Of a stretch of DNA of 64,000 bases, positions 28,277 through 36,666 are shown piece after piece (the stretch's first letter is position 1; each line of letters opens with the position of its first letter). The notes under the pieces were generated by a model. That model was not told where the DNA came from, did no database searches, and was given only the letters and a program-made list of their open reading frames with translations. The DNA comes from Thalassomonas viridans (GTDB lineage: Bacteria; Pseudomonadota; Gammaproteobacteria; Enterobacterales; Alteromonadaceae): assembly GCF_000948985.2 (NCBI RefSeq), contig NZ_CP059733.1, positions 3,224,001 to 3,288,000 of the forward strand. The letters run 5' to 3'. A program made the position numbers and the translations under genes.

Positions 28277-29044
28277 ATGTCCAGAATAATGGTGAAAATG
28301 CTTTTCTTGTCTGCCCTGGTGCTTGGCGCGTTTTATGGCCAGGCCCGGACCCTGTCGGTGGGGTGGGAGATCTGGTATCCCTACCAGTACCGTAACAAGG
28401 CCCAGCAACTGCTGGGAGCGGATCTCGAAATTTTAAATGCCGTGGCCGAGCGTGCCGGGCTTAAACTCCGCTACAGTGAAATGCCCTGGCGGCGGTTGAT
28501 GAACTATGTCAAAACCGGGGAAATGGATGTAGCCATGGGGGTCTCCTATAACGACGAGCGGGCGAAAACGGCTTATTTCTCTGCGCCATACCGCCGTGAG
28601 GTGATCCGTCTGTTCCTGAAAAAGGACCAGCTGGCGAAATTCAAACTTGATTCCCTGGCGGATATTACCGGCAGCGATTACATGATAGGGATAGAAGGGG
28701 GCTACTATTACGGCGAAGCGTTTGCCGGATTAATGCAGCGCCCGGAATTTAACGCCCATTTCAGGGAAGCGGTTGATATCGAAGGCAATGTGCTGATGCT
28801 GGTGAAAGGCCAGATCGATGGTTTTCTGGTGGATCCCAATACCATGCAGGCCTTTCGCAAAAGGTACGCCATGGAAGAGGAATTTGTTATGCACCCTATG
28901 GTGATTTATCAAAGCGATATTCACTTCCTGCTCAGTAAGAACTCGGTATCTGCTGATGAATTTGCCCGTTTTAACCGGGCCTTGATACAGTTGCGCGATA
29001 ACGGCAGCCTGGCGCAGATCCTCAAATTCTGGTCCGTCAATTAA
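28277..29044 (+). CDS. Periplasmic solute-binding protein (SBP family 3), no transporter
   Basis: A 255-residue secreted binding protein with a signal peptide ending near FYGQARTL. The N-lobe GADLEILNAVAERAGLKLRY and MPWRRLMNYVKTGEMDVAMG, and the C-lobe ITGSDYMIGIEGGYYYGE, are typical of family 3. No permease or ATPase gene is adjacent. It may share transcription with the M23 peptidase gene (50 bp gap). Ligand unknown. Confidence 0.82.
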   Translation: MSRIMVKMLFLSALVLGAFYGQARTLSVGWEIWYPYQYRNKAQQLLGADLEILNAVAERAGLKLRYSEMPWRRLMNYVKTGEMDVAMGVSYNDERAKTAYFSAPYRREVIRLFLKKDQLAKFKLDSLADITGSDYMIGIEGGYYYGEAFAGLMQRPEFNAHFREAVDIEGNVLMLVKGQIDGFLVDPNTMQAFRKRYAMEEEFVMHPMVIYQSDIHFLLSKNSVSADEFARFNRALIQLRDNGSLAQILKFWSVN

Positions 29045-29098
29045 ACAGCAGCTTATCAGCAGGGGCCGTTTAAATAACAATAATATTAAGGAAGTATT

Positions 29099-29905
29099 TT
29101 GTCGTCTGTCAGTAGAGAAGAAAATATTTTAGATAACCAGCACAGGGTTAATCTGGCCGGTGGTGGTTTTATCTGTTATCAGTTAATCCCCGGTGCTGCG
29201 GATAAACCTTATCTGGTGTTTTTACATGAAGGCTTGGGTTGCCAGGCAATGTGGAAAGGATTTCCTGAGCTTTTGTGTCGGGCCACCGGGCATCCCGGCC
29301 TGGTTTATGACCGTTTGGGCTATGGCTTGTCATCAGGGCTGCGGGAGCCCCGTACCCTGGACTATATGCATGACTATGCACTTAAGGAATTGCCCCAAGT
29401 GTTAAAGCAGGTGATCCCGGGTAAAGCCTTTATCCTGATCGGCCATTCCGACGGCGGCAGTATCAGCCTGATTTACGGGGCCGGACAAAACCCTCTGCTT
29501 AAGGGGATCATCACCGAAGCCGCCCATGTTTTTGTCGAGCCGGAAACCATTACCGGCATAGAAGCTGCCGATCTTGCCTGGGAAAAGGGTAAGCTCAAAG
29601 GTCTGGCTAAATATCACGGCGACAAAACCGGGCCTATATTTAAGGCCTGGTCCGAAACCTGGCTGACGGACTGGTTCCGGGAATGGAATATTGAGGCGTT
29701 ATTGCCGCAAATAACCACTCCCTTGCTGGTGCTCCAGGGGCAGGAAGACCAATACGGCTCGGCTGCCCAGGTTGATGCTATTGTCCGTTTATCTTCCGGA
29801 CCCGCCGAAGGTCAGATGTTGGAAAACTGTCAGCATACGCCGCATCTGGAAGCACAGGAAGTTGTGCTTAGCCTGATGGCAGATTTTATCAATAACTTAA
29901 GTTAA
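29099..29905 (+). CDS. Alpha/beta hydrolase
   Basis: A 268-residue cytoplasmic hydrolase. It starts at TTG with AAGGAAG just upstream. The nucleophile elbow is GHSDGGSI (about residue 117), the oxyanion region HEGLGCQAMWKGFPELL is near 44-60, the acid is likely in LQGQEDQYG, and the histidine in CQHTPHLE. Substrate not predictable. Confidence 0.85.
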   Translation: MSSVSREENILDNQHRVNLAGGGFICYQLIPGAADKPYLVFLHEGLGCQAMWKGFPELLCRATGHPGLVYDRLGYGLSSGLREPRTLDYMHDYALKELPQVLKQVIPGKAFILIGHSDGGSISLIYGAGQNPLLKGIITEAAHVFVEPETITGIEAADLAWEKGKLKGLAKYHGDKTGPIFKAWSETWLTDWFREWNIEALLPQITTPLLVLQGQEDQYGSAAQVDAIVRLSSGPAEGQMLENCQHTPHLEAQEVVLSLMADFINNLS

Positions 29906-29954
29906 GTCTGATAACACAGCGGCTATCGGCCAGATGTTCGTGTTGGCTGTGTTA

Positions 29955-31208
29955 TCAGGAGATGATACCAGCGGAAAAAAGCTCATCTATTTCTGCCCGG
30001 CTGTAGTTAAGCTCTGTTTGTAGCAGTTCGCGGGTATGCTGGCCTAAATTCGGCGAGGCACTCTTATATACCAGCGGGGTGTCTGACAGATTAACCGGTG
30101 AGGCGACGGTTTTGATTAAATCGCCGTTTTCATCCGGCAGCTGTTTGATCATTTTCCTGTGTTTTATCTGCGGATGTTTGACCACTTGCTCCAGGGTATT
30201 GACCGCACCGCAGGGCACGGCGATTTGTTCCAGTTCGCTCACCCACCAGGCGGTGGTGTGCATGGCAAGTTTTTGCGCCAGCATAGGGAGCAATTGTTTG
30301 CGGTTTTGCACCCGGGCGGCATTGGTGGCAAAGCGGCTGCTTTGTGCCAGCTCTGCGCAGCCGGCCAGGCGGCAGAACTTCTCAAATTGTTGATCATTGC
30401 CTATGGCAAGGATCAGGTTGCCGTCCCGGGTGGCGAAGGTCTGGTAGGGCACTATATTAGGATGGCCGTTGCCCAGCCTTTGCGGGTTCTCGCCCGTGGC
30501 AAGATAATTCATGCCCTGGTTGGCCAATATCGCCAGCTGGACATCCAGCAGGGAAATATCTATGTATTGGCCTTTTCCTTTATTTGTTGAGTACCTGGCG
30601 AGCAGGGCCGCTAAAATGGCGTTGCAGCTGTATAAACCTGTGGCCACATCCACCAGGGCGACACCGACTTTCATCGGCGTACCGTCCGGCTCCCCGGTCA
30701 GGCTCATCAGGCCGCCTTCCCCCTGGATCATAGCGTCATAACCGGCTTTGTGGGCGCTGGGGCCGCTTTGGCCAAAGCCTGTGATAGAGCAATAAACCAG
30801 TTTGGGGTTAAGGGCTTTGAGACTGGCATAATCCAGTCCGTATTTTTTTAAGCCGCCGACTTTATAGTTTTCGATCAGCACATCCGCGTTGAGGATCAGC
30901 GCTTTGAGGATCTTCTGTCCCTGCGTTGTGGTGATGTCGATGGCAATGGACTGTTTATTGCGGTTGGCGCAATGGAAATAAGCGGCGCTGGCTTGTGTGT
31001 TTTCTATTGAAGCGGCTTCGCTAGCTGAAGGCTCTCCACTCGCCGGAGAAATAAACGGCGGGCCCCACAAGCGGGTATCGTCCCCTTTGCCCGGACGCTC
31101 CACCTTGATCACCTGCGCCCCCATATCCGCCAGCATTTGTGAGGCCCAGGGGCCGGCTAAAATACGGCTCAGGTCGACGACTTTGATGTTATCTAGTGGT
31201 GCTGTCAT
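29955..31208 (-). CDS. CaiB/BaiF (family III) CoA-transferase
   Basis: Transfers CoA between carboxylates via a mixed-anhydride on an active-site aspartate. The start at 31208 (MTAPLDNIKVVDLSR) matches the family N-terminus and gives 417 residues; a start at 31271 would add a non-conserved leader. Visible motifs are SRILAGPWASQMLADMGAQVIKVE, RNKQSIAIDI, DVLIENYKVGGLKKYGLDY, GYDAMIQGEGGLMSLTG (with the catalytic aspartate) and GNGHPNIVPYQTF. The substrate acyl group is not determinable. Confidence 0.9.
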   Translation of the reverse strand: MTAPLDNIKVVDLSRILAGPWASQMLADMGAQVIKVERPGKGDDTRLWGPPFISPASGEPSASEAASIENTQASAAYFHCANRNKQSIAIDITTTQGQKILKALILNADVLIENYKVGGLKKYGLDYASLKALNPKLVYCSITGFGQSGPSAHKAGYDAMIQGEGGLMSLTGEPDGTPMKVGVALVDVATGLYSCNAILAALLARYSTNKGKGQYIDISLLDVQLAILANQGMNYLATGENPQRLGNGHPNIVPYQTFATRDGNLILAIGNDQQFEKFCRLAGCAELAQSSRFATNAARVQNRKQLLPMLAQKLAMHTTAWWVSELEQIAVPCGAVNTLEQVVKHPQIKHRKMIKQLPDENGDLIKTVASPVNLSDTPLVYKSASPNLGQHTRELLQTELNYSRAEIDELFSAGIIS

Positions 31209-31321
31209 GGAAAATACCCGTAAATCGCTTATGGAGTAGCCTGATATCCGGCTCATCGTTTTGTTTTGCAAGTTTGCTAGCTGGTGCGCTGAACTGACGT
31301 ATTTTACCGGTAACGATAAAA

Positions 31322-31343
31322 TATCTAAATGATATTTTAGATA
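31322..31343. other. Palindrome in the 326-base CoA-transferase/SBP divergent region
   Basis: TATCTAAA and TTTAGATA are separated by 6 bases, giving an AT-rich dyad that could be an operator or hairpin. The rest of 31209-31534 shows a TATACT box near 31458 that might serve the downstream binding-protein gene; nothing else recognised. Confidence 0.35.
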
Positions 31344-31534
31344 AATTTCTTATAGCTTTGTGATTGAGAAAGTGGGGCGGGAAGAGGGCGGCATAAGTTT
31401 CAGGCTTAGTCCGGCTTCCGGATACGTATTTTATGGCAGAAGAGCAACAAGCTGGCCGTGTTATACTCATTTAAATGCAGTTTCACTGCTGCGTTGTATC
31501 ATACCCGGCAGCGAAATATTTGGAAAGGTGCTTT

Positions 31535-32257
31535 ATGAAGCTCTTTGTGGTGTTAACCATCATTATCAACCTGCTGTTTTGTCTAAAAATTCACGCCAAT
31601 GAAGTTATAACTGTGGTCACTGAAGACTGGCCGCCGTACAGCTATTTGTTACCTAATAATGAGGTGAGCGGCATTGCCACCAGCAAGGTAAAACAAATCC
31701 TGGAAAAGGCCAATATCGAATATACGTTAAGCCTTTATCCCTGGGGCCGCTCGTACGAGATGGCATTGACGCAAAAAAATGTGCTGATTTATTCGATATA
31801 CAGGCATGCCAAGCGGGAAGCGTCATTTCAATGGATTTGCCCTTTGCTGCCGAAAGTCAAACTGCACTTCTTTGCGCTTGCTAAAAACAAATATATCCAG
31901 ATCGATAATATCGAAGATGCCATGAAATTTACTGTTGGTGTGGCGCGAAAGGAGATAGCGGCAACGCTTTTAAGGGAGAAAGGCTTTACCGATGGCAAGA
32001 ATATGTATTTTTCTGTCAATGATGATATTAATTTGCAGCAATTGCTTAAAGGTAAAGTCGAAGTGATCGTCAGCACTATGCCTTCAATAAAAATGAGACT
32101 GGAAAATATGAGTCAGGATTTTAGCCAGGTTAAAGCCTTTTATTTAGAAGAGCTGAATGTCGCGACGGAGAACTGTATGGCTTTTGGTTTGCGTACTTCC
32201 GGCGAGCTTGTCGAAAAAGTCCGCCAGGCTTTAAAAGCCGTAAACGGCAACTCCTGA
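31535..32257 (+). CDS. Periplasmic solute-binding protein (SBP family 3)
   Basis: A 240-residue secreted protein. The ATG at 31535 (MKLFVVLTIIINLLFCL) gives a proper signal peptide and has GGAAAGG upstream. The mature part begins at NEVITVVTEDWPPYSYLLP, a classical family 3 start, followed by GIATSKVKQILEKANI and the SLYPWGRSYEMALTQ segment, which resemble the N-lobe. No transporter is adjacent. A palindromic repeat element follows at 32354. Confidence 0.78.
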   Translation: MKLFVVLTIIINLLFCLKIHANEVITVVTEDWPPYSYLLPNNEVSGIATSKVKQILEKANIEYTLSLYPWGRSYEMALTQKNVLIYSIYRHAKREASFQWICPLLPKVKLHFFALAKNKYIQIDNIEDAMKFTVGVARKEIAATLLREKGFTDGKNMYFSVNDDINLQQLLKGKVEVIVSTMPSIKMRLENMSQDFSQVKAFYLEELNVATENCMAFGLRTSGELVEKVRQALKAVNGNS

Positions 32258-32353
32258 GTCAGGGTCTGCCAGGCCGGAGCCGAGACCGGTTGATTTAAAC
32301 TCTCCCCATAAGCGAACCGAAAAATACCAATGATAGTCGATAGTTATGCTAGA

Positions 32354-32436
32354 GTGCGTTTATCTTGGGCTGAGAATGCTTTATCGCTTTGGCCAACATG
32401 CTAAAAGTATTTTTATTCCCTCAAAGATAAACATAC
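32354..32436. repeat. Short copy of palindromic dispersed repeat
   Basis: GTTTATCTT (32358-32366) pairs perfectly with AAGATAAAC (32424-32432). The left end reads TTTATCTTGGGCTGAGAATG, and matches the left end of the 45756-45930 element in about 17 of 20 positions; the right end (TTCCCTCAAAGATAAA) also matches. About 83 bp, in a 225-base gap between two unrelated genes. Confidence 0.6.
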
Positions 32437-32482
32437 CCAGGGTTAGAGAAATTATCAGATATCAATAATTGAGAACGCTTTT

Positions 32483-32839
32483 ATGAACGAACCTAAACGC
32501 CCGGTAAATATTCACCGGGATTATCATGCCCATGTGTATTTTGATAAAGACACTTTGGCTATAGCTACCCGGTTATGCGAGCAGGCGGGGGAGCGTTTTG
32601 GCCTTAAAATAGGCCGGGTGCACCAGAAACTTGTCGGTCCCCATAGCAAATGGAGCTGTCAAATCAGTTTCAGCAATCACGACTTTGATAAGTTGATTCC
32701 CTGGCTGGATGAAAATCGCCAGGACTTGAGTGTGCTGGTGCATGCGCTGACAGGTCATGATCTCCGGGATCATACCGAATATGCCTATTGGCTGGGGGAT
32801 AGCATAGTACTGGACTTGTCCTGTTTTGAAGGTGAATGA
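32483..32839 (+). CDS. DOPA 4,5-dioxygenase family protein
   Basis: A 118-residue protein of the DOPA 4,5-dioxygenase family, an extradiol-type fold. Candidate metal ligands are H15/H17 in YHAHVYF, H54 in VGPHSKW, and the C-terminal RDHTEYAYWLG. The family is widespread in bacteria with mostly untested substrates. It appears monocistronic. Confidence 0.88.
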   Translation: MNEPKRPVNIHRDYHAHVYFDKDTLAIATRLCEQAGERFGLKIGRVHQKLVGPHSKWSCQISFSNHDFDKLIPWLDENRQDLSVLVHALTGHDLRDHTEYAYWLGDSIVLDLSCFEGE

Positions 32840-32905
32840 CAACTTAAGCCAATGAACCGGCGCTTAACGGCCTGATCCGTAAGGAGCAGGCCGTGTTATC
32901 TCCAT

Positions 32906-33157
32906 CTAAGGCTGTTTTGTTGCCTCCTCATGAATTATATGTATCCTGTCATTAAAGTCTGTTACCTGACGTTTGAGCCAAATAGCGTAGAAGTCAAAAC
33001 CATAACTAGTTAACTCGTCGATGCATTCCGGATTGGCGGCCACCGCGGTAAAGGCATCGCAGAGAAAGGAGCACTTGCCGTTGAACTGGTCAAATTCATT
33101 TTTTAACCTGTAAATTTCAGCGGTGAGCTGGTTTTTTCCTGGGGTATGATCAGACAT
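32906..33157 (-). CDS. Small helical protein, unknown function
   Basis: An 83-residue, mostly helical, acidic protein with one possible disulfide pair (FNGKCSFLCDAF) and a strong Shine-Dalgarno GGAGGATAC before the ATG. No family recognised. It ends a pair of minus-strand short genes, the upstream one overlapping its start by 8 bases. Confidence 0.6.
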   Translation of the reverse strand: MSDHTPGKNQLTAEIYRLKNEFDQFNGKCSFLCDAFTAVAANPECIDELTSYGFDFYAIWLKRQVTDFNDRIHIIHEEATKQP

Positions 33158-33341
33158 GGCAGTATCCTCCGCTGACAGTTGGGTTCATATATCCCAAAGG
33201 ATAGATGAACGGTGTTTGCTGTAGTTTTTTGTGGAGAAAGTTGCCACGGTTGTACGACTGAGTTGCTGAAATGCGTGTTGAAAAAGTTGTTAATAAAACT
33301 TTAACCGAGCAAAGCTCTGACATATCATTAATTTTAGCCAT
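33150..33341 (-). CDS. Possible small ORF overlapping the 83-residue gene
   Basis: A 63-residue reading frame whose stop (TGA) overlaps the downstream start in ATGTCTGA, an arrangement typical of coupled genes. Upstream GAGAGTATC could be a weak ribosome site. Composition is not distinctive and no family is recognised, so it may be non-coding. Confidence 0.25.
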   Translation of the reverse strand: MAKINDMSELCSVKVLLTTFSTRISATQSYNRGNFLHKKLQQTPFIYPLGYMNPTVSGGYCHV

Positions 33342-33371
33342 AATTGATACTCTCGATATCGGTTGTGGTCA

Positions 33372-33405
33372 GCTTCCTCTGGGTGTTCCTGCACTCAGGG
33401 GAAGC
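33372..33405. other. 14-bp perfect stem-loop in a 402-base intergenic region
   Basis: GCTTCCTCTGGGTG (33372-33385) pairs with CACTCAGGGGAAGC (33392-33405), all 14 positions counting G-T, around TTCCTG. No T-run on either side, so not a classical terminator. It lies about 340 bases beyond the effector-gene stop. In the same gap (33342-33743) a shorter GCGCAGG/CCTGCGC hairpin at 33713-33732 sits just after that stop, also without a T-run. TTATCTTGGTT near 33433 and AACCAAGATAA near 33588 are a further inverted pair. Confidence 0.6.
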
Positions 33406-33743
33406 GCCTGATTGTTCATCAGCCGTTTATTATCTTGGTTGGTTTTCTTATAAGCACCTCCGTTGATAGTGGATTCTCTATGTTTAGTACAAAACCGGGA
33501 AAAGATCCGGCTTTGCCGGTATTTAATTTGGCGCTGATTTAACGCAACTGTATAAATTATTGTACGGAAGTTTCAAGCTTTTGATAAACCAAGATAAATG
33601 CTGTCTTGTTCGGCTTGGTAGGTCTTGACGTAAGTCACTTTTCCTGATGCTGAGTGGAAGGGAAAATAGTGACCCGGGATTGGCCTGAAAATTTATCAGT
33701 TTGATAAGGCAAGCGCAGGGAAGAGCCTGCGCCTTAGGTGGTA

Positions 33744-35534
33744 TTATTTTTCTGACTCGCTGTCTAAATGCAAGGAGTCGCTGTGAACTAATTCCTGTTG
33801 CTGCTGTACCGGCGCCATTGGCGGCGATTCTTTCATGATAGCGTTGAAACCGCGGCCTTCATAAAACTTATAGTCAAAGTCGGCCTTTTCTTCGATCCGC
33901 GTCGCCAGAATTGCCGCGTTATGGTAGTTAAAGCCTTTTTCTGTTTTCACCTGGCTGCTGCCGAGCAAATCCGTGAGGCTAAAGCCTTTGACATCGCCGC
34001 CGGTCATTTTTTTAAACTCGCGAATGTCCTGGGCACTGGGCTCTTCGCCGCTGTTGGCATAATCTATCAGCATAGTCATGGCTGAATTCGGTTGTGGCCG
34101 GGTCATCAATCTCAGCAGCTGCAGGTCTGTATTGGGATCTTTTGCCAGGGTGCCGTTTAACAGCCGGATATCACCGCCTAATTCCGTGATCATCTGTTTT
34201 TTGGCTGCCTGGGCGGCAAGCAAGTTCTCTTCTGTCAGGTTTTCGTCCGATTCCACCAGTGCATCTATCTCTTCAGGCGTTTTAAATGGCGTGCTTAAAT
34301 GCAGCATCAGCGCATAAACCGAGCTCTTATGGGACATTTTAGTGCTCAGGCCGTTGTCTAATAGTACACGCCGGGAATGAAGATGCTCATTGTCATAGTC
34401 CATGCCCCCTTTGACGACTAAATGACTGGCCTGATTTGCTAAGTGCTTAGTGGTGCTGGATACCGCACTATGAACAACTGTACTCACGCCCTTCGATACC
34501 AGGTGGCTGGCCATATGCACAGGTGGAATTGCCTTAGTCACACCGGTCACTACGCTGCTTATGGCAGATTTAGTGCCCATGGCCAACTGTTGATCTTCTA
34601 TTTTACCGGTAAGGCTGCCTAATACTTCATTGGCAAAGCGGTTAGGTCCGGCGGCGCCATTGTATAAACTATCCAGGCGCATACCATCGCCGCTGGAGTT
34701 TTCCTTTAAAAATTTCAGTGGTGTGCCGATAACAGGGACAGAACTTACCAGGGCATCTGTTACAGCATCTTTGAGTCCTTTGATGCCATCGATGATCTTT
34801 TCTTTAACGTAGGAAAGTGTTGAGTCGGCGGCTTTCCACTGTTTTTCCTGCTTTAATAAGGCCTGAAAGTCGGGATCTTTTGACAGGTTGACAAAATCTT
34901 GCTGGCTATGTTGTGTTCCTCCGCCACCATCCATACTGACGGCAAACCTCTCCATTTTTTGCACCAGATCTGGTGTGATCCTGGTATCTTTGTTGAGAAA
35001 AGTAAGTTGTATGTCTCTGGCTATTTCATCACCGTAACCCTTTGTCAGCAATTTCATGTAGTTTATCTGAGTTATCTCTCTTTGTTTTTGAGAGATCTCT
35101 TTAGGAAAACTGATACTGCCGTCGTCACCGATTAAAATCTCGCTACCGCCTTTTAATATTTGTCCCTGGGTGGCCGTGATCAAGTCGGTGTAGTCTTCGT
35201 ACCGGTGGACAGGATTCAGTACAATAACTTCATCCGGTGACGGTAACGGCACCAAGTGCTGCTGAGGCATGCCCAGATGTTTGTTGGCATGGGATGCCAT
35301 AACATCACTGTGCTGCTGGCTGACGTTAGCCAGGGCGTTTGCCTTGTGCTGCTGTGCATCTACATCTTCTTTTTGCGGCGACAGGGAAGCATGTAAAAGT
35401 TTTACGTCTTGTTGAACTTCATGTTTTTGCTCTTTACTTTGTGCGCTTTCCGCATTGGAATGGCTGTCTGAGATATCAGGCACGCTAATTAAGCTATCAC
35501 TCCTGGTTGGTGTAAGTAGAGGTGTTGGCTGCAT
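33744..35534 (-). CDS. Putative type III secretion effector (partner of CesT-like chaperone)
   Basis: A 596-residue protein. The start at 35534 (MQPTPLLTPTRSD) is chosen: CGGAG is about 8 bases upstream and the chaperone stop is only 2 bases away. The first ~110 residues are low-complexity, rich in Ser, Gln, His and Pro, as in many effector secretion/chaperone-binding regions. The middle (about 240-300) has a helical stretch with VSSVPVIGTPLKFLK, and 330-400 alternates Ala/Val/Ser with SHLVSKGVSTVVHS. The C-terminal 200 residues are helical. No catalytic motif recognised. The effector label rests on the chaperone, not on homology. No secretion apparatus is in the window. Confidence 0.55.
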   Translation of the reverse strand: MQPTPLLTPTRSDSLISVPDISDSHSNAESAQSKEQKHEVQQDVKLLHASLSPQKEDVDAQQHKANALANVSQQHSDVMASHANKHLGMPQQHLVPLPSPDEVIVLNPVHRYEDYTDLITATQGQILKGGSEILIGDDGSISFPKEISQKQREITQINYMKLLTKGYGDEIARDIQLTFLNKDTRITPDLVQKMERFAVSMDGGGGTQHSQQDFVNLSKDPDFQALLKQEKQWKAADSTLSYVKEKIIDGIKGLKDAVTDALVSSVPVIGTPLKFLKENSSGDGMRLDSLYNGAAGPNRFANEVLGSLTGKIEDQQLAMGTKSAISSVVTGVTKAIPPVHMASHLVSKGVSTVVHSAVSSTTKHLANQASHLVVKGGMDYDNEHLHSRRVLLDNGLSTKMSHKSSVYALMLHLSTPFKTPEEIDALVESDENLTEENLLAAQAAKKQMITELGGDIRLLNGTLAKDPNTDLQLLRLMTRPQPNSAMTMLIDYANSGEEPSAQDIREFKKMTGGDVKGFSLTDLLGSSQVKTEKGFNYHNAAILATRIEEKADFDYKFYEGRGFNAIMKESPPMAPVQQQQELVHSDSLHLDSESEK

Positions 35535-35536
35535 GT

Positions 35537-35992
35537 TTATACACTCCGTAATAAGTTGAACATTTCTTCCCTGGCGGCCGGGGAAGTTTCTTCGGCCGGG
35601 GTCTGTAAAAAGTTGCGCCATTCCCGGGTGGTGCTGGCTAACTGTTCGATAAACCAGCTAAAGGTTTCAGTGATTAAGCCCGGTACAGGCATGACATTGT
35701 GCAGCATTACCTGGTTGGAGCTTGGTGAAACCGACAGGGTATAGCCCCGGGTTAATGAACAAAAATGGTTGGCCTGGAGCATCAACAGCAGTGCTTCTTT
35801 AGAAACGTCCTTTTCCATAGGCGAGACATAAGTGTAAAAGCTGATGAGATCTTCCTGCTCGTTAAGTTGGCAGTGTACTTCTACGTCTTGTTCAAACTGG
35901 ATACAGGCGACTTTGTCATTGTCAAATCCCTGAGTTTCCAGCTGATGCAACTGTGCATACTCTTGCAGTAAAAGTTCGGCATGTGTGGTCAT
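35537..35992 (-). CDS. CesT/Tir-type type III secretion chaperone
   Basis: A 151-residue acidic protein with the CesT-like chaperone pattern: N-terminal helix, LISFYTYVSPM strand, LLLMLQANHFCSLTRGYTLSV and the C-terminal helix with LITETFSWFIEQLASTTREWRNFL. Such proteins are dimeric class I chaperones that hold the N-terminal region of one or two effectors. The gene is 2 bases upstream of the effector-like gene and surely cotranscribed. Fold recognition by eye only, but length, acidity and context agree. Confidence 0.7.
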   Translation of the reverse strand: MTTHAELLLQEYAQLHQLETQGFDNDKVACIQFEQDVEVHCQLNEQEDLISFYTYVSPMEKDVSKEALLLMLQANHFCSLTRGYTLSVSPSSNQVMLHNVMPVPGLITETFSWFIEQLASTTREWRNFLQTPAEETSPAAREEMFNLLRSV

Positions 35993-36175
35993 AATTTCCC
36001 TTATTTTTTGTTTTTGACAATTAACTGGGTAACAGCTCAGATTAAAAAGTTACAAATATGCCAAAAAAAATTATTTATTTGATAGATAAGGAAAAATAAC
36101 GAGGTGACTTCACTCCCTTACCGGGAGGTTTAAACAGGGCCGGTTGCCAGGGAAAGGCTTACCGGCAGTGATTGC

Positions 36176-36571
36176 TCAGCCAGCGGCCTGGTGCAGGTTT
36201 TTCAATATCTGGCACTCGCCGACACTATTGTTCGGGCAGGAAGTCGATAAGGCATGCAGGGTCTGCTCCAGCTGGCTGAGCTCGGAGATGGTGCGCCGCA
36301 CTTTTTCCAGTTGCTGTTCAATCAGCGCGTCCACTTCATGGCAGGAAGAGTTTTTATCCGACTGCACCTGGATCAGGGTTTTGATGTCCTCAAGCGGAAT
36401 TTGCAGCTCGCGGCAGCGCCTGATAAAGAGCAAACGTTCAACGTCCGCCGCCCGGTATTCCCTGTAACCGTTGGCGTTGCGGGATGCTTTCGGCAGCAGG
36501 GCGATGTCTTCATAATAACGGATGGTTTTACTGGCTACCCGGGTTTGCTTTGCAAGCTGGCTGATTTTCAA
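36176..36571 (-). CDS. MerR family metal-responsive regulator (ZntR/CadR/PbrR-like)
   Basis: Regulator of 131 residues. A TTG at 36571 (reading MKISQLAKQT) is preferred: it fits the family N-terminus, and AAGG lies 8 bases upstream; a start at 36631 adds 20 non-conserved residues. The winged helix SQLAKQTRVASKTIRYYEDIALLP is clear. Metal-sensing residues are the cysteine in SSCHEVDALI and the C-terminal SCPNNSVGECQIL loop, resembling ZntR/CadR-type sensors of Zn, Cd or Pb. It is divergent from the efflux operon and its start lies 6 bases from the operon promoter. Confidence 0.88.
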   Translation of the reverse strand: MKISQLAKQTRVASKTIRYYEDIALLPKASRNANGYREYRAADVERLLFIRRCRELQIPLEDIKTLIQVQSDKNSSCHEVDALIEQQLEKVRRTISELSQLEQTLHALSTSCPNNSVGECQILKNLHQAAG

Positions 36572-36576
36572 AAGTC

Positions 36577-36607
36577 TTGACCTTACTGTTACTGGAAGGT
36601 TTATGAT
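36577..36607 (+). promoter_or_regulatory. MerR-type promoter/operator of the czc-like operon
   Basis: TTGACC (-35, 36577-36582) and TATGAT (-10, 36602-36607) are separated by 19 bases, the unusual spacer that MerR proteins untwist. Across the spacer lies the dyad ACCTT(A)C...G(G)AAGGT (36580-36600), the standard ZntR/CueR half-sites. Reads toward the Cys-rich gene at 36667. Confidence 0.82.
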
Positions 36608-36666
36608 GCCGGGATAACCAGATGAATTCAATCACTAACTTGCTTAACCGTTAACCTTTACAGAGC

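Noticed and set aside
33429..33598. Third copy of the palindromic repeat family (TTATCTTGGTT/AACCAAGATAA)
   Set aside because: Only the 11-bp end resembles the family; the interior and flanks do not align.
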